Below are positions 23,149 to 34,555 of a stretch of 41,697 bases of DNA, piece after piece. Made by a program: the position numbers and the translations under genes. The DNA comes from Deltaproteobacteria bacterium RBG_13_61_14. GTDB lineage: Bacteria > RBG-13-61-14. Within the stretch, counting starts at the first letter, position 1. The number at the start of each line of letters is the position of its first letter. The stretch covers positions 1 to 41,697 of the forward strand of contig MGQK01000094.1 in assembly GCA_001797815.1 (NCBI GenBank), given 5' to 3'. The notes under the pieces are model-generated. The model was given only the letters and a program-made list of their open reading frames with translations. It made no database searches and was not told the DNA's origin.

Positions 23149-23697
23149 ATGGCCAAGGACGGATTGAAACAGTACGTGGCCAAAGACGCGGCCCAATTCA
23201 CCGATCGGGTGAAGTATGTCTGGGAAGAGGGCGTGGATATCGCCCTGGACCAGTGGGATTCGTTCCAGAAGCTGGAACCCAAGTTCCAGGCGGCCATTGC
23301 CGGAGGGGCGGCGTTCCTGGTCTTGATCGTGGTCGTGGTGATCCTGGTGGCCAGGGGACCGGCGGAGATTCCGGTGATTGCCAGTTATGACCAGACCGGC
23401 GTGCTCGGAGAAAATTTCATGGTGGTGGAAAACGACAGCGAGGAGCCGCTTTTGAATTTGACTTTGGTGGTGGATAACGCTTACATCTTTCAGATTCCGG
23501 AACTCACTCCCTACGGGCAAGCCAAGATCCGATTGAGCCAGTTCCATCACCTGGTCGGCAACCTGGAAGAGGGGGCCACGGTTACCGAGGCCTTCCGCCC
23601 CCAGACGATAGTCGTCCATCTGGACGACACGACCAAGACCATCGAGCTGGTCAAGCGGAAAAAAGGCTTTTTCGAGCGTTGGCTGGGGGGAGGGTAG
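23149..23697 (+). CDS. single-span membrane protein of unknown function
   Basis: This 182-residue protein has AAGGAG 8 nt before ATG 23149. The first ~45 residues are soluble and charged (QYVAKDAAQFTDRVKYVWEE). One strong transmembrane segment follows at ~47-68 (AAIAGGAAFLVLIVVVVILV). The C-terminal ~110 residues look like a beta-sandwich on the far side of the membrane (EPLLNLTLVVDNAYIFQIPE, YGQAKIRLSQF) with a basic tail (RKKGFFERWLGGG). No family is recognised. The stop codon TAG is followed in the same frame by the zinc-ribbon gene, only 3 nt away. Confidence 0.72.
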   Translation: MAKDGLKQYVAKDAAQFTDRVKYVWEEGVDIALDQWDSFQKLEPKFQAAIAGGAAFLVLIVVVVILVARGPAEIPVIASYDQTGVLGENFMVVENDSEEPLLNLTLVVDNAYIFQIPELTPYGQAKIRLSQFHHLVGNLEEGATVTEAFRPQTIVVHLDDTTKTIELVKRKKGFFERWLGGG

Positions 23698-23700
23698 ACC

Positions 23701-23991
23701 ATCGCCGGCCTGACCTGCGACCGTTGCGGCGAGCCGATCCCTGAGGGTCGCACCGCCTATTTAATCAGCATCACCCTGGTGGCCGACTTCGACGGCGCGT
23801 TGCCGGTGTCGGTTTCCCAGGCAGAGCGGGCTGCGCTCTGGCAAGAGATCGAGTCCCGCAGCCAAGAAGATCTGGAGAAGGATGTCCACGAGCGCCAAAG
23901 CTACATCCTTTGCCGCGATTGTCGCGAGAGATGGGCTTCCGACCCCCTGGGCCGGGGCATAAGCCGGGAGAACCCGGGCCGGGTTCATTAG
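23701..23991 (+). CDS. small zinc-ribbon protein with apparent non-AUG (AUC) start
   Basis: About 96 residues can be read. The two zinc-binding knuckles are TCDRCGEPIPEG at the very start and LCRDCRERW near residue 74, so the true N-terminus must lie upstream of the first canonical-looking start (GTG 23779), which would cut off the first knuckle. The only codons available between the upstream TAG (23695-23697) and the first Cys are ACC ATC GCC GGC CTG ACC. GGGGAGGG (23687-23694) sits 6 nt before ATC 23701 and well placed for it; CTG 23710 is the alternative. The frame continues that of the upstream gene across the TAG. Function is unknown; it likely binds zinc. Confidence 0.6.
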   Translation: MAGLTCDRCGEPIPEGRTAYLISITLVADFDGALPVSVSQAERAALWQEIESRSQEDLEKDVHERQSYILCRDCRERWASDPLGRGISRENPGRVH

Positions 23992-24040
23992 CCGGCAGAG
24001 CTCCTGACCGGAAGTATACGCCAAGGAGCGGGTGCTGGAC

Positions 24041-26662
24041 ATGATTGCCAAAGCTAAAACACAGATCCAACATTGGATCTCACTCACCACCTTCCTGGGT
24101 ATTGGTCTCCTCATTCTCTTCGCCCTGGTGGTCTCGCCCGCCATTAATCGGATCAATGTTTTCACCATCATCGGTTGGACCCTGGGCTTTGCCGCCATTC
24201 CCACCGCGATCATGATCGCGCTCCATTTCCGGCAGATGGGGAAGCGCTTCCAGAGCATTGCGGTTTACCTAGAAACTCCGGCCGGTGCCTCCGCTCCGAT
24301 TTCAGGCCAGGAAGCCTTGACCCTGGCCTTGAATTTCCCGGTGGAAATGCCGGCCTTGGGGATCCTCGCCTGGGCCGTGGGCGGCGGCGCCGGCATGGTC
24401 GGAACCTGGTGGTCCACCGACCGGGTCCCGGCCTGGGCGGACATCGGCAGCATGTATGTTTCCATCCTGTCCAGCGCCGTCATCATCGCGGTCTTCCAGT
24501 TCTTCCTTTTCCGCCGCGTGCTCGATCCCCTGGTCGGAGAGATTATCCACCGCGAACCCCAACTCCTGGATCACGACCTGCGCCTGCGCCGCACGCCTTT
24601 GCGCATGGTCATGCTCATCAGCATCGTCCTCATCGTCTTCATCTCCCTGTTCTTCTCCACCCTGGCCGGCTACCGCCAGGCGGCCGCCACCCTGCAGACC
24701 TGGATCGGCCGCTCCTTCATCCCCGAAGTGATCAGCCTGGTCGGGATGGTCGAGAACTACAACTTAACCGATCCTGAGAGCCGGGTCCGCGCCCTGGAAT
24801 CACTCCAGGCGGCCTCTCCGGCCGGCCAGCGGGAAATCCTTCTCTTTGAAGGCAGCCATTGGAAGACCAACTTGATCACCGGCCAGCCCCATGGATTGCC
24901 CAAGGTGGCTATCGCCACCATCCAGACCCTGTGCTCCGAATCGCCCGAGCATACCGGCACCACCTATGACCCCTTCTATCAAAACATCAGCGTCTTTTCC
25001 TGTTTCCCGCAAAAGGATCCGGACGGGGCCGAGGAAACCTATTACCTGGTGGTTAATTATCCTTGGAAGAATTACAGCCACTACTTGGACAACCTCTTCC
25101 GGGTCTCCCTGATCCTGCTTTGCGGCACCCTGGTCATCGCCTCGTTAATGGCGGCAGTGGTCGCCCGCGACCTGGCCTATCCCATCAAGCGCCTGGGGGA
25201 ATTCACCGTCGAGGTGGCGGAAGGCCGCATCCAGGAAGACGTCTTTTTCTACGCCAACGACGAGGTGGGCGACTTGGCCAAGAGCCTGCGCCAGATGGCC
25301 AAGGGGCTGCGCGCCATCATCCTCCGCATCGGCGACGCGGCCCGAAGCCTGGACCTGGCCACCACCGCCATCACCGAGACCTCCCAGGTGGTGGACCGGG
25401 GCGCCCGCGGGCAGGAGCAGGCGGTGGAAGAGGCTTTTACTTCGCTCATGGAAATGAACATGAACCTCCAGGGCATCGCCGAAAACGTGGAGACCCTCTC
25501 CGCCGGCGCGGAAGAAAGCTCGTCCTCCATCTTCCAGATGAGCGCCTCGGTCAAGCGCATCAACGAGGCCATGGAAAGCCTTAACTCGTTCATCAACGAC
25601 AGCTCCTCGTCCATCAACCAGATGACCGTGGCCATTGACCAGGTCGCCGGGAACGTGGTCAACCTCTCCGCCATCACCGAACAGACCGCCTCCAGCATGG
25701 CCGAGATGGACCAGGCCATCCGGGAAGTCGAGCTCGGCGCCAACGAGACCGCCAAGCTGGCCGAGAACATGAGCTTAAAGGCCGAGGAAGGCATGCGCAC
25801 CGTGGCCAAGACCTCGGAGAGCATGCGCCAGATCGCGGAGGTGGTCCGCCACGCCCAGGGAGTGATCAACCGCCTGGGCGAGCGCGCCGAGGAAATCGGC
25901 AAGATCGTGCAGGTGATTGACGAGGTGGCGAGTCAGACCAACCTGCTCGCGCTCAACGCCGCCATCATCGCCGCCCAGGCTGGCGAGCACGGCCGCGGGT
26001 TTGCCGTGGTCGCCGACGAGATCAAGCAACTGGCCGACCGCACCGCCGGCTCGACCCGCGAGATCACGCTCCTCATCCAGGGCGTGCAAGCCGAGTCCGA
26101 GCAGGCGGTGGGCGCGGTTCAGGCCGGCGCCAAGAGCGTGGGCGAGGGCATTACCCTGGCCGAGCAGGCCCGCGATTCCTTGGGCAAGATCGTGGAAAGC
26201 ACCGTCCAGGCCACCAACCGGGTCAAGGAAATCGCCCACGCTTCCCAGGAGCAGACCGCTTCCAGCCGCCAGGTCTCCCAGGCCATTGACCAGGTAGCGG
26301 ACCGCGTCAACCAGATTTCCATCTCGACCCAGGAACAGTCCAAGGGCGGCGCCCAGATCCTTAAAGCCACCGACGAGATGAAGCAGAATTCCGCCCAGGT
26401 CAAGCGCACCACCGAGGAGCAGCTCCAGGGCTCCCGCCTCATCACCAAGTCCATCGAGAACATCACCGACATGCTCTTCAACATCAACAGCGCCCAGCAG
26501 GAGCAAAAGAAAGGCTCCCAACTGGTAATCCAGCTCATGGAGCGGATCAAGCAGGTCACCCAGCAAAACGTGGATAGCGCCAACCGTCTGCGCGAGGTGG
26601 TCCGCCAGCTCCAGGAGCAGTCCACCTCGCTCCGCTCCGAAATGACTCGCTTCAAGGTTTAG
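24041..26662 (+). CDS. methyl-accepting chemotaxis protein with multi-pass membrane input
   Basis: This ~873-residue chemoreceptor has about five N-terminal membrane helices (~14-32, 42-62, 105-125, 135-160, 183-205), an extracytoplasmic sensor segment (~207-345), a last span (~347-370) and a HAMP linker ([20 protein letters not shown], ~373-425). A long signalling coiled coil follows, with the CheA/CheW hairpin tip near 627-660 ([40 protein letters not shown]). The usual IEAARAGE of the tip is IIAAQAGE here. The start is uncertain: AAGGAG lies 12 nt before ATG 24041 and only 3 nt before GTG 24032. No CheR-docking pentapeptide is seen at the C-terminus. No che genes lie in the window. Confidence 0.9.
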   Translation: MIAKAKTQIQHWISLTTFLGIGLLILFALVVSPAINRINVFTIIGWTLGFAAIPTAIMIALHFRQMGKRFQSIAVYLETPAGASAPISGQEALTLALNFPVEMPALGILAWAVGGGAGMVGTWWSTDRVPAWADIGSMYVSILSSAVIIAVFQFFLFRRVLDPLVGEIIHREPQLLDHDLRLRRTPLRMVMLISIVLIVFISLFFSTLAGYRQAAATLQTWIGRSFIPEVISLVGMVENYNLTDPESRVRALESLQAASPAGQREILLFEGSHWKTNLITGQPHGLPKVAIATIQTLCSESPEHTGTTYDPFYQNISVFSCFPQKDPDGAEETYYLVVNYPWKNYSHYLDNLFRVSLILLCGTLVIASLMAAVVARDLAYPIKRLGEFTVEVAEGRIQEDVFFYANDEVGDLAKSLRQMAKGLRAIILRIGDAARSLDLATTAITETSQVVDRGARGQEQAVEEAFTSLMEMNMNLQGIAENVETLSAGAEESSSSIFQMSASVKRINEAMESLNSFINDSSSSINQMTVAIDQVAGNVVNLSAITEQTASSMAEMDQAIREVELGANETAKLAENMSLKAEEGMRTVAKTSESMRQIAEVVRHAQGVINRLGERAEEIGKIVQVIDEVASQTNLLALNAAIIAAQAGEHGRGFAVVADEIKQLADRTAGSTREITLLIQGVQAESEQAVGAVQAGAKSVGEGITLAEQARDSLGKIVESTVQATNRVKEIAHASQEQTASSRQVSQAIDQVADRVNQISISTQEQSKGGAQILKATDEMKQNSAQVKRTTEEQLQGSRLITKSIENITDMLFNINSAQQEQKKGSQLVIQLMERIKQVTQQNVDSANRLREVVRQLQEQSTSLRSEMTRFKV

Positions 26663-26802
26663 GTCAAGCCACCCGTGTTGCGCGTCCAGTCCCCCTGTCG
26701 TATCAGACTGGATTTCCTTGCCATTTTTCCATCCCACCAGGCCTAGGCTCAAAAATGAACCCCAATCAGACCTAGCCTCTACATCTTGTTATCCTACTTG
26801 AA

Positions 26803-26826
26803 AAAAATACTAGGAATAGTATTTTT
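26803..26826 (+). terminator. hairpin with T-tract after the chemoreceptor gene
   Basis: AAAAATACTA and TAGTATTTTT are perfect 10-bp arms around a GGAA tetraloop, with the run of T forming the descending arm. It separates the chemoreceptor from smc. The stem is AT-rich and may work for either strand. Confidence 0.5.
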
Positions 26827-26829
26827 CCC

Positions 26830-26857
26830 TTTACAATTTTTTTTTCTTTGTTATAGT
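26830..26857 (+). promoter_or_regulatory. sigma-70 promoter of smc
   Basis: TTTACA (26830-26835) and TATAGT (26852-26857) are 16 nt apart across a poly-T spacer. Transcription would start near 26864, about 48 nt before the smc start. Confidence 0.55.
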
Positions 26858-26911
26858 TAGACCAATTGGGACAAATGTGACCTAGACTAGGACGCGGAGG
26901 GCTGATCTTCG

Positions 26912-30481
<3,570 letters not shown>

Positions 30482-30612
30482 TGCACAGTGCACGGTGCAC
30501 AGTGGACAGTGAAAGAAAACGTGAACCTGAACGTGGACGAATGAAAGGTATATCGTATGTAGTATGTTGTACAGACTTTTTTCAATCTGTTCACGTTCAG
30601 GTTCACGTTCAA
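30482..30612. repeat. composite repeat after smc
   Basis: Three repeats are stacked. First comes a GTGCACAGTG-type tandem palindrome (30481-30510). Then an inverted pair with 18-bp perfect arms, AACGTGAACCTGAACGTG (30518-30535) and its complement (30592-30609). Inside that pair is a TATCGTATGTAGTATGT block (30549-30570) related to the one at 21045-21072. Confidence 0.65.
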
Positions 30613-30637
30613 GGTCTCAAGCCTCCTGCCTTTCCCA

Positions 30638-30738
30638 TCAGCCCTGTTTGGCTTCTGCAATGGCCTGGGCCAGTTCATCGGCCCGTTGCGATCCGATCAT
30701 GAAGTTTTTACCGTCGGTCAGTTCCAGGAGCGCGCCCC
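30638..30738 (-). pseudogene. C-terminal remnant of a bacterial PH-domain protein
   Basis: On the minus strand a frame ending at TGA 30638-30640 reads RGALLELTDGKNFMIGSQRA, then DELAQAIAEAKQG. This is the final strand and helix of the small membrane-anchored PH-domain family (pattern G(V/A)xLELxDGxxFxIGSQRxxEL). The rest of that gene is absent: upstream sequence is the end of the methyltransferase in another frame, with which it overlaps. Confidence 0.45.
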
Positions 30739-31511
30739 GGCACGGGTTTGCGGGCGGAGATCAGAAGAGAGCCGGCGATTTCGAGCAACAGCGGGATGGC
30801 TTCCAGAATTTTGCCGACGACGGAAACGAACGGGATCAGAGCGGGCGGGATGGCGGGGTGGAGGAAGTCGAAGGGGGTGATGGCGACCTGGGTGAAGCCC
30901 AGCTCCTGGAGGAGGCGGCGGAGGCGGAAGCGGACGAAGGCGGTCTCATCGGCCGAGTCGCCGGCCCAGCGCCGGAGCCGGGGAATTTTTCTTTGCAGGA
31001 ACATCTGGGGGTTGAGCAGGTTGGGCTCGGCAAAGGCCAGGGCCGCGCCGGGCCGGAGCAAGCGGAAGCTTTCGCGGAGCGCAGGGGCGAGGTCGAGGTG
31101 GTGGAGCACTGAGTTACCCACCACGGCATCGAAGCTCTGGTCGGGAAAAGGAAGTTTGTCTGCGGTAGCGGGCAGGTAAAGGATCTTTTCGCCCGGGTAA
31201 GTCTGAACCGCGAGCGCGATCAGCTCGGGCGAGAGGTCGGTGGCGATGATCTCGGCGCCGGAGCGGCGGTATTTCTCGGTAAAGAAGCCGTTGCCGCAGC
31301 CGATTTCGAGCACGCGGAGTCCGGGTCGAAGCCCCGCAGCCCGGACGCACAGCTCGGCCCTCCGCTCGGCCCGCACCCGGCCGGCCGCAGAGGACCAGCC
31401 CCAGCGCTCCTCGGCCCGCGCCCCCACCTCCCGTGCGTAAGCTCGCTCCCGCTCCTGGCGCAAGCTTGGGTGGTTGTTTTCGTTAAGTTTAAAGTTTAGA
31501 CCTGACCCCAT
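30708..31511 (-). CDS. class I SAM-dependent methyltransferase
   Basis: Up to 267 residues. Motif I is VLEIGCGNGFF (~66-76), followed by the acidic end of strand 2 (IIATDLSPEL), DKLPFPDQSFDAVVGNSVLH (motifs post-I/II) and LRPGAALAFAEPNLLNPQM. The substrate is unknown. Both ends look altered. The ATG at 31511 and first dozen residues (MGSGLNFKLNEN) are encoded by a GGGGTCA-type dispersed repeat, so the original start is probably lost or lies downstream (GTG within REVGARAEE). The last ~10 residues run into the PH-domain remnant. A core motif set remains intact, so it may still be functional. Confidence 0.75.
   Translation of the reverse strand: MGSGLNFKLNENNHPSLRQERERAYAREVGARAEERWGWSSAAGRVRAERRAELCVRAAGLRPGLRVLEIGCGNGFFTEKYRRSGAEIIATDLSPELIALAVQTYPGEKILYLPATADKLPFPDQSFDAVVGNSVLHHLDLAPALRESFRLLRPGAALAFAEPNLLNPQMFLQRKIPRLRRWAGDSADETAFVRFRLRRLLQELGFTQVAITPFDFLHPAIPPALIPFVSVVGKILEAIPLLLEIAGSLLISARKPVPGRAPGTDRR
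31481..31509 (-). repeat. GGGGTCA-headed dispersed repeat at the methyltransferase start
   Basis: On the minus strand the element begins GGGGTCAGGTCTAAAC and continues with TTTAAACTTAACG. The same head, GGGGTCA, opens the elements at 36861, 37245, 37353 and 38871. Confidence 0.5.
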
Positions 31512-31524
31512 TTGACTAGTTGAC

Positions 31525-32889
31525 TCATCGCGGAGGAGCTCGCCTGGGTCTAAGCCCCGGCGGAGGCGCTATCATCCTCATCCGTTCCTGCTCATTCCTC
31601 GGGCTGTATTCCACCCGCACTCCTTGGCTGAGCAGAAAAGGAATATCCTGCTCCACCGCCTGATCGCTCAAGGGATTTTCTTGGAGCTTGACCATGTCCC
31701 CTTTGCCCAGCCCGCCCGCCTTGCAGTTTTTCACCAGGCCGGAGATATCGGCGATGTTGTTATCCTCCAAGTCCAGGCTCTTAAGGTTCACCAGACCGGC
31801 CAGGACTGCGGTGTCGGAAATAGTGGTTTGCTCGAGCTCCAGCTGCGTGAGCTGGGTCAAGCCGGCCAGGGGTGAAAAATCTTGGAGGCGGTTGCCGCTC
31901 AAGTCCAGAAAATTCAGCTTGGTCAGCCGGCTCAAAGGGGCAATGGAGGTGATCTGATTGTGGTCCAGGCCGAGCGCGCCCAGGTTCGTAAGCCCGGCCA
32001 GGACCCGGATATCCGAGATTCGATTGTGGCCTAAAGAGAGGCTGGTGAGGTTGGTCATCCGCTTGACAAACGAAATATCCTCGAGGTTGTTATCTATCAG
32101 GAACAGCCATTTCAGGTTAGTCATTCCGGCCAGCGGGCTCAGGTCCTGGATCGAGGTCGAATCAAGGTAGAGATAAGTCAGCTTGGGCAATTCCGCCAGG
32201 GGCGCGATGTCCTGGATCGGATTCTCGTCCAGGCCAAGATAAGTCAGATTGGTTAAGCTCGCCAGAGGGGAGATATCCTGGAGGTTGTTTCGGACCAGAT
32301 TGAGCTCTTCCAGGCGGGTCAGAGTTTTAAGAGCGGCAAGGTCCCTGATCTGGTTGGAGACCAGGCTGAGCTCTTTCAAGTTAATCAGGCCGGCTAGGGG
32401 CGAGAGCTCGCTAATGCGGTTTCCGTAAAGATCCAACTCGGTCAATTGGTGCAGTCCGCGCAGAGGCCGCAGCTCGCTGATCTGGTTTTTGCCCAACTCA
32501 AGTCGGGTCAAGGCCGTGCAGTGCTCGATCCCGGATAGGTCGCTAATCCCCTCGCCTACGCCCTGTAAATAAGTCAAGCTTTTCAGGTCGGACAATCGAA
32601 TCTCCCCCTCGGAGCTCCGGATATATAACCGGACCCTGGCTTCCAGCCCAGAATCAGGGAAGTGGATGATGGGATCTGAAGTATTGCCAGTCAGCATTGG
32701 AACATTCTGGATGCTTGCGCTTGGCTCTTCGAGTCCTTCATCTCTGCGCTGGATTGCCGGAAGACTTGAAATCTGCTTCGATTTTCCTTGATTGGCATCA
32801 GTAGGTGGGGCTTGCTCCTTGCAGGATAGACCTGAGCCAAGGATAAATAACAGCATCAGAGATAATGGCAATCGAAATAATTTATTCAT
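31525..32889 (-). CDS. exported leucine-rich-repeat protein (internalin/SDS22-like)
   Basis: This 454-residue protein has a hydrophobic signal (LFRLPLSLMLLFILGSGLSC) with a Cys at ~23 that may be lipidated, although the -3 residue is Gly and the lipobox is imperfect. A low-complexity linker leads to ~13 leucine-rich repeats of 22 residues (~95-400), with the SDS22/internalin consensus LTxLxLxxNxIxDIxPLAxL. The LRR domain is a protein-binding scaffold; the ligand is unknown. A basic Pro/Arg tail ends the protein. AAGGATGG precedes ATG 32889. Its 5' flank is AT-rich, unlike most of the window. It heads a small accessory block with the two orphan genes upstream of it. Confidence 0.85.
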   Translation of the reverse strand: MNKLFRLPLSLMLLFILGSGLSCKEQAPPTDANQGKSKQISSLPAIQRRDEGLEEPSASIQNVPMLTGNTSDPIIHFPDSGLEARVRLYIRSSEGEIRLSDLKSLTYLQGVGEGISDLSGIEHCTALTRLELGKNQISELRPLRGLHQLTELDLYGNRISELSPLAGLINLKELSLVSNQIRDLAALKTLTRLEELNLVRNNLQDISPLASLTNLTYLGLDENPIQDIAPLAELPKLTYLYLDSTSIQDLSPLAGMTNLKWLFLIDNNLEDISFVKRMTNLTSLSLGHNRISDIRVLAGLTNLGALGLDHNQITSIAPLSRLTKLNFLDLSGNRLQDFSPLAGLTQLTQLELEQTTISDTAVLAGLVNLKSLDLEDNNIADISGLVKNCKAGGLGKGDMVKLQENPLSDQAVEQDIPFLLSQGVRVEYSPRNEQERMRMIAPPPGLRPRRAPPR

Positions 32890-32944
32890 CTATACCATCC
32901 TTTTGAATAAAGTATGCCTATAAGCTATTACTATTCTTATTAAT

Positions 32945-33355
32945 TTAACATTTGATTTTCTTTTCATTGTTCACGGATTTAGGGGAAATAACGCTATGCT
33001 TATTTGCTTTTGATATTTTTCTTGAATATAGATATAACATTATAAGTGATATTATAATTAATAGTGGAGGTAGCATTGCAAAAATTAGTATAAAATCCTC
33101 ATCATTTATCTCAAATAATGTATTAAGCCATATCATAATTATCATAGAGCTTCCAACACCTATTCCCATCGCTAATGAAATATATCGATACGTAGTTTTA
33201 TCTCTTAAACCTGGTCGTAATAATATATTTAGGTTCCATAATATTAAAAATATCATAGTAATTGCAAACGTCCAAAATAACAATAGAATTATCGTATGTT
33301 CGCTTGGAGTTCTGTATGATGACAAAATTGTTTTTAGCATAATAATCTCAATCAT
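32945..33355 (-). CDS. AT-rich small membrane protein of unknown function
   Basis: This 136-residue protein has three hydrophobic spans (LLLFWTFAITMIFLILWNL ~25-45; YISLAMGIGVGSSMIIMIW ~58-78; FILIFAMLPPLLIIISLIML ~88-110) and a basic Lys/Ser-rich tail. Start ATG 33355 overlaps the stop of the upstream gene (ATGA). Its base composition is far more AT-rich than neighbouring genes, which indicates foreign origin. I do not recognise the family. A role as partner or immunity protein for the upstream gene is a guess from the tight coupling only. The alternative start at the sixth codon (MLKTIL) is possible. Confidence 0.6.
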   Translation of the reverse strand: MIEIIMLKTILSSYRTPSEHTIILLLFWTFAITMIFLILWNLNILLRPGLRDKTTYRYISLAMGIGVGSSMIIMIWLNTLFEINDEDFILIFAMLPPLLIIISLIMLYLYSRKISKANKHSVISPKSVNNEKKIKC

Positions 33356-34014
33356 CGTATAATTTCTAAATTACATTGCCTCTCGCCCACATAACCACCA
33401 AAGCCTAAACCAGCAAATGGAATATCCAAGCCAAAACATTTTGATTCGCTGCCAAAATCAAAGCTGGCTCCAGATCCGTATGGACCAAATCCCGCTGCAT
33501 CGCCAACTCCAAAACTTTCTCCTTCTATATCATCAATGCATTTAGAGTCCCAGCAAAATATTCCAGATAAGCCTCCTCCAATATAAACCCCTTTGGGATT
33601 ATCACTTGAACAAGTTACTTTAAAATTATAGCTAGGAAAAGTTTCGGCTGCCACCAGTGTACCCCGTCCCCATAAACCATAGATGGCATCATTTGTCAAT
33701 GATGAAGGATCTGAAGCGCCTTCAAAACTTACTTGACCTCCAATCCATGTTCCAAGCCTGCTATCCGGACAATTCGATGACTTACAGCATCTTCCCAGGT
33801 TGGCCCAATAGCCGGTGGGCCTTGGCAAATTATTGAAGTCGTAGAGGTCAAAAGAGACCTGGCCGTAGCCGGGATCCGGCGCCACGATAAAGATGTATTC
33901 ATCCGGCTCATCTCCTGAGGTAAAAAAGTCCGGATAGACCACGATCTGATCCTTGTCCTGATTTCGCTTCTCCTCATGTTCATAGGTATGCATGCTCGGA
34001 AGCGGCTTCATCAT
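33352..34014 (-). CDS. orphan Gly/Cys-rich protein of unknown function
   Basis: This 220-residue protein has a GGAAGGG site before ATG 34014. The N-terminal third (DQIVVYPDFFTSGDEPDEYI, FIVAPDPGYGQVSFDLYDF) uses GC-rich codons like the rest of the genome. The C-terminal two thirds are AT-rich, glycine-rich and contain about eight cysteines (RCCKSSNC, FKVTCSS, GIFCWDSKC, ERQC). No signal peptide or membrane span is visible. The compositional break around 33830 suggests a graft of foreign sequence onto a native 5' end. The glycine/cysteine-rich tail and coupled membrane protein recall polymorphic-toxin ends, but no toxin family is recognised. Confidence 0.55.
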   Translation of the reverse strand: MMKPLPSMHTYEHEEKRNQDKDQIVVYPDFFTSGDEPDEYIFIVAPDPGYGQVSFDLYDFNNLPRPTGYWANLGRCCKSSNCPDSRLGTWIGGQVSFEGASDPSSLTNDAIYGLWGRGTLVAAETFPSYNFKVTCSSDNPKGVYIGGGLSGIFCWDSKCIDDIEGESFGVGDAAGFGPYGSGASFDFGSESKCFGLDIPFAGLGFGGYVGERQCNLEIIR

Positions 34015-34084
34015 ATCCCTTCCATAAGACCCCGGCCCTTTATCCTCGTAAAGCTTTAGCCCTCATCTGACCTCATTTGTTCCT

Positions 34085-34555
34085 TTACAGCGAAACCGGC
34101 CGCTTGGCCAGCGCCAGCTTTTTCAGGTCCGCGATTTTTTGCAGCAGGCGTTTCTGTTTGGCCTTGTCCCGGGCATGGGCCTTGACCTCTTCGGCCAGGC
34201 GCTCGAGCACTTCCGCGTAGGTCACTTTTTTACGGGCCGGCAGGTCCGGGGGCAGGTGGGGGGCATGGTCGCGGGCGGTGTCGGTCAGGGGGAACGCCTC
34301 ATCCAGCTTGCCCGGGTCTTTTGCCAGTTCCAGGCCCGGGTCGCGCAACCGGGCGAAGTGGATCTGGGGGTAAATGGCTTCGGGCGGGTAGGAGGTGGAG
34401 AGGAGGATGTAGCCGTGTTCTTCCAGGTAAAAGAGGTTCTTGAACAGGGTGCGGGCATCCACCGAGATCGCCTCGACCATTTCCTGGAATTTGACCGGCT
34501 TTTTACGCTCGGCCAAAAGCGCGATCACTTTACGGCTGAGTTCGTTATTGGTCAT
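34085..34555 (-). CDS. winged-helix-like protein coupled to the chemoreceptor
   Basis: This 156-residue protein starts at ATG 34555 with AAGGAGG 6 nt upstream and overlaps the chemoreceptor gene by 11 nt, so translation is coupled. Residues ~1-60 (NELSRKVIALLAERKKPVKF, MVEAISVDARTLFKNLFYLE, EHGYILLSTSY) look like a winged helix-turn-helix. The remainder is a Pro-rich linker and a basic helical region (YAEVLERLAEEVKAHARDKA, LLQKIADLKKLALAKR). No catalytic motif is visible. The pairing with a chemoreceptor suggests a cytoplasmic partner or regulator, but this is inference. Confidence 0.68.
   Translation of the reverse strand: MTNNELSRKVIALLAERKKPVKFQEMVEAISVDARTLFKNLFYLEEHGYILLSTSYPPEAIYPQIHFARLRDPGLELAKDPGKLDEAFPLTDTARDHAPHLPPDLPARKKVTYAEVLERLAEEVKAHARDKAKQKRLLQKIADLKKLALAKRPVSL

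Noticed and set aside
23695-23703. Pyrrolysine or programmed readthrough at the TAG before the zinc ribbon
   Set aside because: Kept only as an alternative: there is no downstream insertion element visible, and a well-spaced ribosome site favours a separate start.
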